A stretch of DNA of 64,000 nucleotides, taken from NCBI RefSeq assembly GCF_918797505.1, contig NC_092796.1:31320098-31384097 (forward strand), given 5' to 3'. The stretch is from Bemisia tabaci. Taxonomy: Eukaryota; Arthropoda; Insecta; Hemiptera; Aleyrodidae. Below the pieces are notes generated by a model that worked only from the letters and a program-made list of their open reading frames with translations, made no database searches and was not told the origin of the DNA. This document shows, piece after piece, positions 53,671-63,745 of the stretch. How positions within the stretch are numbered: position 1 is the first letter of the stretch; each line of letters begins with the position of its first letter. The position numbers and the translations under genes were made by a program.

Positions 53671-53872
53671 ATGGAAAAAAGACCACGGGTTGCTGGATGA
53701 TATGAACGTTTCCAATTAATCATGGCAGTACCCCGATAAATTAGGTTACTACCCCTAAAGTTACGGCAATACCCCAACTTGGGTTGCAATTAATTGGTAA
53801 TGCCCATATCATCCAACAAATTGGGGGTAGTACCACAATGCTAGGAGATAACCCCTAGCACTTGTTTTCCAT
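53671..53872. mobile_element. small inverted-repeat element JJ
   Basis: Ends ATGGAAAA and TTTTCCAT, with TTGCTGGATGATATGAACGT against GGTAATGCCCATATCATCCA. Internal repeated TACCCC/GGGGTA blocks. Confidence 0.55.
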
Positions 53873-53914
53873 GGCAACTTCCTTTCTTTCTTTTCCTGAA
53901 ATACCTCTAGTTCC

Positions 53915-54197
53915 ATAGGTAGATCCAGACACCTCGAACGGGAAGGGGCGGATGTTTTTTCTCAAATTCAGTCATCGGGGCGGGGGAGGGGGAGAAGGTG
54001 AGAAATTTCAGAGATTTGGAGCACTTGATATGCAGTTTCAGTCGATTTTACCACGAATAATTACCAAGTATAAGCGTTTTTCCTTCGTCTTACCTCCGTT
54101 TCTTTTTTTCTCTCTTCCTTCCTTCCTTCTTCCTCCCTTTTTTCAGGCAAACGGGAGGGGGGGGGGGCATATACCCCCTCTGACCCGTCCGGATCTG
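53915..54197. mobile_element. family DD repeat, copy 2
   Basis: GTAGATCCAGACACCTCGAA at the left and CCGTCCGGATCTGCC at the right, with CAAACGGGAGGGGGGG then C-rich tail as in 26395-26450. Confidence 0.55.
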
Positions 54198-54725
54198 CCA
54201 ATGCCCAATTCCTTGATCCATTCCAGTTTATAATCTTTGCAATCGGTGAAAAGGTGATCTTTATCACCGTTTGAAACACCCTTACCTAAGTAGCATTTTT
54301 CAACGGAAAAATCGCGATTTTTTGCGATTTTGTCGGCGATAAAATCGCTAAGATCATCAACATCTGTGCGATTATCCTCGATCTTGTTGAAAAAAAATCG
54401 CGATTCTATCGCCCGGCAATTTATCGCGATATTATCTCAACAAAAATCGCTATATACGGCGATTTAATCTCGATTTTATCGACGAAAATTCATCGCGATT
54501 TTAGTGAACAAAAAATTGCGATGCATAGCGATTTAATCGCCATAAATCGCAATTTTTTGTTCCATAATATTGCAATGAATTGCCACCGATATAATCGCGA
54601 TAATCAACCGATAAAGTCGCTCTTTATCGCGATCACTGCTACTTGGGCATCGAGGGGACTCGGGGTACAAGAGCCAATCAGGAATGGATTCCTCATGTCA
54701 TAACTCTCGGTGCAAAGGGGCTCTC
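54198..54725. mobile_element. family M fragment, split by family N
   Basis: AATTCCTTGATCCATTCCAG and TAATCTTTGCAATCGGTGAA match the short M copy at 40572. The right end CTCTCGGTGCAAAGGGGCTC is a decayed M terminus. The left terminus is missing. Confidence 0.65.
54285..54647. mobile_element. family N MITE nested in M
   Basis: CCTAAGTAGCA and TGCTACTTGGG ends. Interior is a field of ATCGCGATTTT, TTATCGCGAT and AAATCGCAATTTTT mini-palindromes, related to 30490-30740. Confidence 0.75.
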
Positions 54726-55290
54726 GTTTCTGCAAGGAGGCGAAAAAGGAACCCGAAGTTAGCAATTTCGTCCGTCCGACGGATGGATATCGCCTCGGGT
54801 TCGGCGGACTGCACTCGGCGGAGACTGGTAATGGGGTTGTTTGCGCAGACGCCCCGGCGGCAAATGAACTTTGAAGCGTTCAGATTGAAATTTATCGGGT
54901 TTCGGGGAACTCCCCACGGAAGCGGGCCGTTAGCTCCTCCGATCCCCCGATGCAGTTGCCGGAGAAAACTTTGAAAGCTTCGATACGTATCTGTATATAT
55001 TTTATTTGAGGCAAAGCTCGGGAAATTTATAACCTGGGCTCCTCTCCGTTTTGCCTCGGATATTGAGGTGAAGTCATGACTCCTGCGCCCCCCCCCCCCC
55101 CCCGCCCTCTTTGCGGCGCCCTTCGGGCCTCCCATAAATTACGGGGCGCCTTGAGGGAGGCCACGGGTTACCGCGCCCAACAGAAAGTCAATTTAATTGA
55201 ACCGGATTGTGCCAACTCCTGAGCGAGGATCGGGTTCAGCGAAAAGGAACAGGGTGTTCAGTTCAAGTATCATAGATTTTTGAGGTTCAG
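54726..55290. other. G+C-enriched intronic sequence
   Basis: Open on both strands over about 100 codons in places, with a C run at 55088-55103, but no recognisable domain or splice logic. I reject it as a gene. Confidence 0.35.
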
Positions 55291-55291
55291 G

Positions 55292-55331
<40 letters not shown>
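55291..55331. repeat. poly(T) tract, about 41 bp
   Basis: Uninterrupted T run. Confidence 0.95.
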
Positions 55332-55332
<1 letters not shown>

Positions 55333-55405
55333 TCGTTAATTTTTAAGGGGAAGTTTTTCAGGATTAGGCCGGGGTGGCTACCGCCACCTAGAATCTGTTG
55401 AGCCA

Positions 55406-55640
55406 CGGTGGATCGAGTCAATGGGAGAGGCCGGACAAAATTTGGAAACTTTAGAAGCTTATAACTCCGTTTATACGAGTACGTCACTTTGAGGTTCTAA
55501 AAGTGGTTTCGTTAGTCTCCTCGTGACATTTTTATCCGGCGGCACCCCTTACAATTTAAAATTGGACAAAATAAACATCAAAGTGCAGTTTTAGTCAAAA
55601 CTTTCAAGTCGAAACTCTCTGATTGACTCGATTCACTCTG
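55406..55640. mobile_element. family S MITE, copy 2
   Basis: CGGTGGATCGAGTCAATGGG to CTGATTGACTCGATTCACTC. Uninterrupted version of the copy at 29961. It directly precedes the satellite array. Confidence 0.82.
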
Positions 55641-55650
55641 CGGCCGGCCG

Positions 55651-56980
55651 GACGCTGTGTTTTACACGATTTTGAAGCTCACTAGAGGTGCGAAAGCGGC
55701 AATCCGGTTGTGCGCTTTGCGCGATATTTTGTGTGACTTTCGAACGACTCAACGCATGGACGTTGTGTTTTACACGATTTTGAAGCTTCCTGAGTTGTGC
55801 GAAAACGGTAATCCCGTTGTGCGGTTCGTGCGATATTTCTTCGAACAACTCAACGCTAGGACGCTGTGTTTTACACGATTTTGAAGCTTCCTGAGTTGTG
55901 CGAAAACGGTAATCCCGTTGTGCGGTTCGTGCGATATTTCTTCGAACAACTCAACGCATGGACGTTGTGTTTTACACGATTTTGAAGCTTCCTGAGTTGT
56001 GGGAAAACGGTAATCCCGTTGTGCGGTTCGTGCGATATTTCTTCGAACAACTCAACGCTAGGACGCTGTGTTTTACACGATTTTGAAGCTTCCTGAGTTG
56101 TGCGAAAACGGTAATCCCGTTGTGCGGTTCGTGCGATATTTCTTCGAACAACTCAACGCATGGACGTTGTGTTTTACACGATTTTGAAGCTTCCTGAGTT
56201 GTGCGAAAACGGTAATCCCGTTGTGCGGTTCGTGCGATATTTCTTCGAACAACTCAACGCTAGGACGCTGTGTTTTACACGATTTTGAAGCTTCCTCAGT
56301 TGTGCGAAAACGGTAATCCCGTTGTGCGGTTCGTGCGATATTTCTTCGAACAACTCAACGCTAGAACGCTGTGTTTTACACGATTTTGAAGCTTCCTGAG
56401 TTGTGCGAAAACGGTAATCCCGTTGTGCGGTTCGTGCGATATTTCTTCGAACAACTCAACGCTAGGACGCTGTGTTTTACACGATTTTGAAGCTTCCTGA
56501 GTTGTGCGAAAACGGTAATCCCGTTGTGCGGGTCGTGCGATATTTCTTCGAACAACTCAACGCTAGGGCGCTGTGTTTTACACGATTTTGAAGCTTCCTG
56601 AGTTGTGCGAAAACGGTAATCCCGTTGTGCGGTTCGTGCGATATTTCTTCGAACAACTCAACGCTAGGACGCTGTGTTTTACACGATTTTGAAGCTTCCT
56701 GAGTTGTGCGAAAACGGTAATCCCGTTGTGCGGTTCGTGCGATATTTCTTCGAACAACTCAACGCTAGGGCGCTGTGTTTTACACGATTTTGAAGCTTCC
56801 TGGGTTGTGCGAAAAGGGTAAGCCCGTTGTGCGGTTCGCGCGATATTTTTTGTGACTTTAGAACGACTCAAAGCTAGGACGCTGTGTTTTACACGATTTT
56901 GAAGCTTCCTAGGGGTGCAAAAGCGGCAATCCGGTTATGCGCTTTGCGCAATCTAGATCGGCAGACCCCGGGTTTGAATC
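55651..56980. repeat. 101-bp satellite array, 13 units
   Basis: Unit starts GACGCTGTGTTTTACACGAT. Starts at 55651, 55759, 55860, 55961, 56062, 56163, 56264, 56365, 56466, 56567, 56668, 56769 and 56878, so the core period is exactly 101 bp, with 108-109 bp units at the edges. Early units alternate between ...CGCATG/GACGTTG and ...CGCTAG/GACGCTG, a 202-bp higher-order repeat. Frames through it are repeat artefacts. Confidence 0.96.
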
Positions 56981-57076
56981 CACAGAGAGGTGACGAATTT
57001 TGACGGCGCTGCGATGAGTGGATCTGCTGAAAGAGGTTCCACTTGACCTTAATCCCTGAAAATTTAGAAAGCATGG
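56833..57076. repeat. edge unit plus tRNA-like tail, copy 1 of a duplication
   Basis: The last satellite unit continues into CTAGATCGGCAGACCCCGGG and TTTGAATCCACAGAG, then GGCGCTGCGATGAGTGGATC. The same about 245-bp stretch recurs at 57668-57914. GGGTTTGAATCC resembles a tRNA T-loop/B box. Confidence 0.85.
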
Positions 57077-57236
57077 CAGTGGCGATTTTGCAAGTTGGCA
57101 CTATTGTTTTTCCTTCATTTAAACCCATTAAAAATATCGATTTTAGGTGAGGCGAGCTACTTCACTAGGTATCGATTGTTTAACATACATTTAAATGGAG
57201 GAAAATACATTTTGCCAACATTCAAAAATCGCCCCT
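57077..57236. mobile_element. hAT-like MITE KK
   Basis: CAGTGGCGATTTTGCAAGTT to ATTCAAAAATCGCCCCTA, with E-like core CATTTAAACCCATTAAAAAT. Flanks AAGCATGG and GCGCATGG share six of eight bases. Confidence 0.7.
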
Positions 57237-57667
57237 AGCGCATGGATGTGCGTTTCGCCTGATGTCTACGAACACTTGAAAGCGTCTATTGGTGGCTACA
57301 GGTCCTAAAAATGAGATAATTTTATCAGAAAAAAACACAAATTTTTAGGAAAATGCATTTTTCACCTCAGAATCCTCCCCCACTCTTGGAAACCTGATAT
57401 TCCGAAGTGTTGGAAAAAATTGAAGCGATTTTCAGTTTCAACGATCAAATTACGAGGGAAAAATGTCACTACACACATGAAGAAAAGATTCCTCATCCTC
57501 TTTCATTACAAAATAATCATCAGCTTTACCTGGCAGTTGGTGATGCATGAGTGAAAGGGGGTATTTTACCAAAAAATCTCGACATTATGAACAGAGGAGA
57601 AAATTCGTTACGCATGCGATAAATGACTACCTGTATATTTTGCCTGAAAAAGCCGTAAATGACATCG
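57237..57667. other. spacer between duplicated segments
   Basis: No gene or repeat recognised. It separates two copies of the satellite-edge segment. Confidence 0.4.
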
Positions 57668-57914
57668 GGTTCGCGCGATATTTTTTGTGACTTTTGAACG
57701 ACTCAAAGCTAGGACGCTGTGTTTTACACGATTTTGAAGCTTCCTAGGGGTGCAAAAGCGGCAATCCGGTTATGCGCTTTGCGCAATCTAGATCGGCAGA
57801 TCCCGGGTTTGAATCCACAGAGAGGTGACGAATTTTGACGGCGCTGCGATGAGTGGATCTGCTGAAAGAGGTTCCACTTGACCTTAATCCCTGAAAATTT
57901 AGAAAGCATGGCAT
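57668..57914. repeat. satellite edge unit plus tRNA-like tail, copy 2
   Basis: Nearly identical to 56833-57076, through GAAAATTTAGAAAGCATGGC. Confidence 0.88.
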
Positions 57915-58884
57915 CGGGTTCCCTGATCTTGCACATATTTCTCGGAAGATGTAATTTCATCTAGATAAGCTTAGTTTTTAGAGAAATTTGGATTTTTTGG
58001 AGGCAACCGAAACTGATCCAAAAAACGGGGTCCATTCCTGGTATCAGAGTTAAAATCCTCCAAGCAGCAGTTATCAACTTTTGGCAAATCGACCGGCGTT
58101 GATTACAGTGATATTTTTTCAAACGCTATTTTTAGGACTAGCTTATTGCGAAAAGTTTAGAGAAAAGTCAGCTTATCGCAGATAACCTCCTCTCGCCTGC
58201 TAAAAGGAAATGCACTGGCACAGTTCTTTTCTTTTGATTTGCACCCCACCCCCAAGAGAAATTCGTAGGAATTTTGTCTGCGTTCTTTAAAAATTCAAGT
58301 GAAACCATTCCGGAGAATTCCGTCTTATATGCTCCACACTTAAAGACTGATTACCCAGCTGCTCAGAGATAACATGAGAGGAAATTCAGAGAATTCGAGG
58401 CTTTTAAGGAAAAAGGCTGACAAGACGCGGCCTAGAACAAATCAATCTCACTTCAGACCGCGCCCGGCAGAGATCTGTTCCAACGAATCGAAATATATGG
58501 ATTCTGAACTAAATAGGAGGTGATAAGAGTAGGGTTAAGGCGAATTGACGTCAAGATAGGGATTTGCGGCCACTCCAGTTCGAAGTATAAAGGGTGTTCC
58601 AGGGACAACGGGACACATTTGAGGGGCTATTCTACAGGTCAATGTAGGACTTTTTTGCCCTTTGAACAGAAGAGAAATAACCTAGAAGGATGAGGAGTTT
58701 CTAAGTATTATTTTCTTCAGCTTGAACGGTAAACTCCCTAATTTTATATATTGACACGATATTTGCAACATTAATTAAAAAAAACTCGGTTGTACGAACT
58801 AATGAATTCTAGGTGAATGCTTCTTAATTCAAAGGATCGATCCTCAGCCGTGTGAAATGGCCCTTTCAGTGAATCATAGCGAAC
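57915..58884. other. intronic sequence, no feature seen
   Basis: No exon or repeat recognised. Confidence 0.4.
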
Positions 58885-59114
58885 CACAGTGAAAAAAAAA
58901 ACACATTCAATCTAGAGTCCAGACTCTTAAAAACATCAACAAGAACAATATAGTCTTGCTGAATCGGATTTTGGCTTAAATCAAGAACCAAGCCTCTTAA
59001 TTTGAGCGGATTTCCTTTTGATTTAAGCTTAAATCTGATTGAATCAAGAGTCCTTTTTCTTTTCAATGTTTTCAAGAGTCTGGACTCTAGATCCAATGTG
59101 TTTTTTTTCCAGTG
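58885..59114. mobile_element. family B foldback MITE, copy 5
   Basis: CACAGTGAAAAAAAAAACAC (left end slightly altered) to TTTTTTTTCCAGTG with the family hairpin; some loss in the left arm near 58950-58975. Confidence 0.87.
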
Positions 59115-59176
59115 CAAGTGATGGACTGAAGGTGCAGATCAAGAAGTCAAGAAATATTGGATCACACGGGTCAAAG

Positions 59177-59254
59177 TTGGACATACTTATGCTAAAAGGA
59201 ACTATATTACACGCAATCTCTATGCATATAGTTCCTTTCAGCATGATAGGTCCA
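59177..59254. mobile_element. family I mini-element, copy 6
   Basis: TTGGACATACTTATGCTAAA to TTTCAGCATGATAGGTCCA, with AGGAACTATAT against ATATAGTTCCT. Confidence 0.75.
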
Positions 59255-59494
59255 TACTACATCGACCGAAATTTTCCGGATCACCAAACCGAAGTATACA
59301 AAACTCGACGGAACAACTCTTACTAAACATATCGGTTCGAGTAAACCGAGTTTTCTTTCTCTTCGTGTTTCTAATAATAGATAATACTTTGAACTCAGCA
59401 GCTTATCAATCACTTTCATAAGAAATGATAACAATTTCTCGAGCATATCCTCTCGATACGCGGTCGTTAGTTTTTCTTGAAACATCGCACTAAC

Positions 59495-59628
59495 CTGTTT
59501 CCCGTTGAGAATCCACGTGATTTCCGGATCAGGCACCGCTGGACTAGACGTGCAATTCATGTCTAATTGGTCGCCAACCGAGTATTCGGGTTTTGGCATC
59601 GTAATGTACGGGCCTTCAGTCTGACTCT
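59495..59628 (-). CDS. beat-like Ig protein, exon with first half of the second Ig domain
   Basis: Minus-strand, acceptor GTTCTGTTTCAG, donor GTTAGT, ending in phase 0. It reads SQTEGPYITMPKPEYSVGDQ, LDMNCTSSPAVPDPEITWIL and NGKQ. Y-x-V-G-D-x-L-x-x-N-C-T-S-x-x-S/A-x-P-x-P-x-x-x-W-x-x-N is the signature of the second Ig domain of beaten-path proteins; the cysteine of NCTS pairs with that of LTCLST in the next exon. The following exons are at 50963 and 47744. The first Ig domain and signal peptide exons should lie to the right; none was seen up to 64000. Confidence 0.88.
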
Positions 59629-60351
59629 CTGAAACAGAACAAAAATATTCTTATTAACTTTAAGTTTTACATAGGTTTACACAGTAAAAATGCTTGTTTG
59701 TCTCCTTCTCCGAATGAAATAATTTACGCCCTCCCCGGCAAAAAAATGAAGGAAATCACTTGAAACTGATAGTATCGATGTATGTTAAATTTTTATCAAA
59801 ATTTTCAGATTCAATTTTTTGACCTGACTCGACAGAGAGGACTCAGCTGAAAGTGTTCCCTCTGTAGAATGAGTTCCCTTTACTTGCGGACGGTCTCATA
59901 TTTGCAATTTTGGGCGCTTCTGGGTACCAGATGCGCCCTTTCCAGCCGTTCGACTCCCCCGATGTAACATGTACTATACTACATACCGTTTTGCCTTATG
60001 GGTAATGACGCCATTCTGGTACACCCGGGAAAATTTGATTTTCTTCTGCATCTGGTATTCGTAAAAGTTTTCGTGAAATGTTTTGCTTTTAAGCATAACA
60101 ATCTCGCACGGACGTATTACCTGGTTAAACTATTTTGGGGCTTCGTTATGCTTAAATGCCTCATATTCGAGGTTGTAGTTTCAGATTGATTCGAAAAAAT
60201 CACGAACAGTCACGTGATCTCTTCATTGTAGTGACGTATTACTGTGCTATTTTGTGATTGGTTCATTTTCTCGGCGCAGCATCGTCAAGCGTCAGCTGTT
60301 TGCGGCTCTGGGTTGAAGGTTTAAGGTTATGTCAGAGAGAATAGAAAGTTA
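59629..60351. other. intronic sequence upstream of the beat-like exon
   Basis: No repeat family or exon recognised. Confidence 0.4.
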
Positions 60352-61973
60352 GAGGTCCGACTCGATGCTAGGTAATTGAAACAGATGCGCTCGCAGCGCG
60401 CTCGCTGGCAACGTACGCAACTACTATTTTCTATTGTTTTCCAGAGACTAGCGGCGGGTATGTTGCTGCCGGACCACCTTCACGTAGGCAATTTGTTATA
60501 CATCGTCCGTCCGCAATACTCTCGCTTGGCCGTATGAAAACGTTCCTCGCATGCGCAGTGTTAAAGAAGCGCCCTCCAACGCTTTGGCGTTGGAACTGCT
60601 TGTTTAAAATTCTTACCGACGCATTTTTAATAATGCTTGATTATATATTCAATGTGTGCGGCGGAAACTGGGTTAAATTTTCAAATTCAGAAGTCAGAGG
60701 AGAAGAAAATGTGACGTTATGAATGAGGTTTTCAAGTTTTCTGTAGGAAACTTTATGCGCGTTATTTTTACTCTGGAATGGCGGCGAGTGAAAATAATCA
60801 CAATACGCCTTGCGGAGTTCAAACTTCGGTGAAAGTTCAGGAATAATATTAAAACATTCCATCGAATAAATGCGCATTGCCATTTTTACTTGAGTTTTGG
60901 TGGATATATAACTATTATTGATGATTAAATTCCATCATCATTTTCTGTTTTGCTTTAAATAAATTCAGAGACTCATTTTTGTCGGTAAAATTAATTTTAA
61001 AGAATTGAATTGATAATTACATTCGTAGTTTTTACGTTACGCTGTATATTTGCAACAACCGTTACTCTCATTTTACAAATTTACTGACATCATCTTGATG
61101 CTAGTAAACGGATAGAAAATTGTGAGTTTGTTAAAATTACATTTGGTACATTTGTATATTTATTCAATAAATTCACTCGAACAAGTTGTTAGGTCAAATT
61201 TCGGAATTTTGACTAAAATTCCAAAAAATTTACGACTGAAATGTCAGATGTCACAGCTTGGAGCGAGACAAATGTTCCGCCTCAAAAAATGCCCAAAAAT
61301 GTTAAAGCAAGCCGGAGTGATGGACTGACAGCAGCTTGAAATTAGCGGTCAAAAAATACTTTTGACTATAAAATCTGTTTTAAAGTTTCGATCTGTCAAA
61401 AGCGCAGCTAAAATTGTCGGACCGCAACTTCACCCCTCCTCTCTCCCTCATTCTCCCCCCTCTCTCTTGTTACATACATACATATAAGTCGCTTTACAGC
61501 ACTCCCTCGCGCTCTACGACTCCTAACCTCCACTGCTCTCTTTCAAACCACATTACCAATACCAAAAAGTTTCTTGTTACATACATTACCAAAACCGCTC
61601 ACAACTATTTTTTTAGGATACCAGGGGTTTTCCGTTGAAAACTGTAATTCTGATTTTCTAATATAGAATGACAAAGTTCACGCTCTGAAAAAAATTTCCC
61701 GTTTCTTGAGATCTTTTTTCGAGTGAAAGGTCACATTGCGTGTGATTCCCAGGATATTTTAATAAAAATCGACACTGGAATGACCTTTGAACAAATGTCT
61801 ATCGACAGTATTTGGCAACTCACTCTTCTGACTGTGAGTGTAAACTAAATAATTCAGAACACTGTCAAAGGTCATATTGTAAGGAAAACACCCCCTCAGC
61901 AGGGAACCTTGGATTTGTGACGCGCGTGCGAGTTGACCACAACGGCATCAATCACCAAAAAAATCATATAACC

Positions 61974-62160
61974 TAAAGTCCCTTTATACTGAAAGTTAAG
62001 ACAACACCCTGAAGAAACATGAAGTCACAAACGGGAATAAAGATTACACAAATTGAACGTTTTTTGTAGTCTTTGATCGGCTCATTCTCAAATTCCTTTC
62101 TCCGTTCCATCTCTCATTCCGTTTGTTCCTTGTCAAACCCGTAGTTTTGTCTTGTCTTCT
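61974..62160. mobile_element. family M fragment inside Q
   Basis: TAAAGTCCCTTTATACTGAA and GTCACAAACGGGAATAAAGA match the short M copy. The right end is lost. Confidence 0.7.
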
Positions 62161-62261
62161 CCAATAATTGTTAAATTCATGAACCGAGGGTATCCTTGTG
62201 TTCAGTACACTCAATAGTTTCCACTTAAACACGAAATTCATCCAATCCCAGACACCTGCAA

Positions 62262-62521
62262 ATTCTCTGATGAGGGCTTGGAGGACACGGCGCTTAAAAG
62301 CAGTTTTCGAAAAAATTGAGATATTAATGAATTAAATTAAAGCTAGTTTTACAATATATCCTGTAAAAGATTTGCTATTAAAACAAAATTTTTAGGAATC
62401 AAAACCTGAGTCTGAAATTTCTTTATGCCGTGAGGTCCCATGTCATTTTGAAACTTTAAAAACATATTTTTTGAAGTTGGGAAAAACTGCACTAATGCGC
62501 CTAGTCCTCCAAGACCTTAAA
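62262..62521. mobile_element. family T MITE, copy 3, inside Q
   Basis: TGAGGGCTTGGAGGACACGG to GCGCCTAGTCCTCCAAGACC, with GCAGTTTTCGAAAAAATTGA and AAAAACTGCACTAATGCGCC. Confidence 0.7.
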
Positions 62522-62534
62522 TTCTAATCATATT

Positions 62535-62655
62535 CGGTGGCATGGCATACTCTGCGATACATCGATTGATAAGCTATTTAAATCTATAGAGATGACCGAT
62601 AAACAGGATGTTCGATAGGTAATACGGATAATCTATCATTAACGCCTCGTCACTG
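62535..62655. mobile_element. family D MITE, copy 8 (internally deleted), inside Q
   Basis: CGGTGGCATGGCATACTCTG to ACGCCTCGTCACTG, only 121 bp. ACCGATAAACAGGATGTTCG is kept but the right half of the central palindrome is gone. No target duplication remains. Confidence 0.8.
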
Positions 62656-63745
62656 GTTGAATTAGCAACTAGTTACCCTAAATAAAATGTTGATTGTATG
62701 ATGTATTTTATAGGCTAATCACTTGGATATTACACAAAGTAAATTGCCAATTTATCGGTGAGGCAAAACGGACCTTAGAGGGAGCATCGCAAAAAGCGGT
62801 CAAGATTTTGGAACTTTCTCCACCCATGTGATTTCCTTCGTTCTAACAGTTCATTTTCCTGAGTTCAACGATTTTCCACTCGATGCAATCAAACTTTCAT
62901 CCAAAAGAATGGGCTTTCACTGTAGAAGCTATGAGGCCTCCACTTTTCTGCGAAGAAAACTTATAGTTGGCCAAAGCCATCCTCCTCACCTCAAAGGCAA
63001 ACAACCCGGACCAGCAAAGACAGTGCCGAGGGATGTATCAATCTTCCACAGTGCTTCCGGCAAATGCCTGTTGAAACTGATATTGATGAGTTGACCTCTT
63101 CCCCTCCCCACAGTTCAAATCCTTGCAGCCCCTCATTCACGCACCGAAAAAATTCTGGCGACGTGATTTATCACCTGTGATCCCCTGCTCCGGTGTTATC
63201 AGGTTTATCGTTATTTCCACGGTTACACGGAGAAACGCTTCGGTTAGGTCACGCAACTAAACTAACGCGATGGTAGTGCGTGAAGTATCATCAAGCGATA
63301 AAGGCGCGTAGTGCCGTTATCTCGCTGATTATTATAAATGAAAATCTTGCTTCTTGTTCATTAATTAACTGATAATTGCAGTGAGTCGTCGATTTTGCAG
63401 TTACCTACCACTTTTGGGCATTGTTTCTCGAAAGGGAACCGAGCGAAATCAACGCTTGCCAAATTTCTCTAAAATCGGTGTATCCGATAAATGTGACCGT
63501 CCAAGGATAAAAGTTTTAAAAATTTTCTTGGATTTCAAAATTCCCTGACTCTCCGATATTTTTACGGCATAGTCTGAAAAGAGTTAAGCAAAACGGGCGC
63601 ATGCACGTTGTGGTGTTCTAAAATCTAATCTCTTATTTCAATTATTTGGAGGAAAAAAAAAACAACCAAAATCCCCGTTCGAAAGTTGCACTTTTTCTTG
63701 CTCATATGAAGGTTCTTCCGTCTGTACACTATATTCCTCAAATTG
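62656..63745. other. interior of element Q, right part
   Basis: No transposase motif was recognised. A plus-strand open frame at 62828-63094 (88 codons, starting MISFVLTVHFPEFNDFPLDA) is unassigned. Confidence 0.35.

Noticed and set aside
54684..55135. G+C-rich open frames on both strands
   Set aside because: No recognisable protein, no splice signals that join to neighbours, and homopolymer runs inside.
56955..56995. Functional tRNA gene
   Set aside because: Only a B-box-like motif is present; no acceptor stem or anticodon arm can be drawn.
55633..57128. Repeated HNSGSFKIV-like frames
   Set aside because: They come from the 101-bp satellite and change frame because 101 is not a multiple of three.
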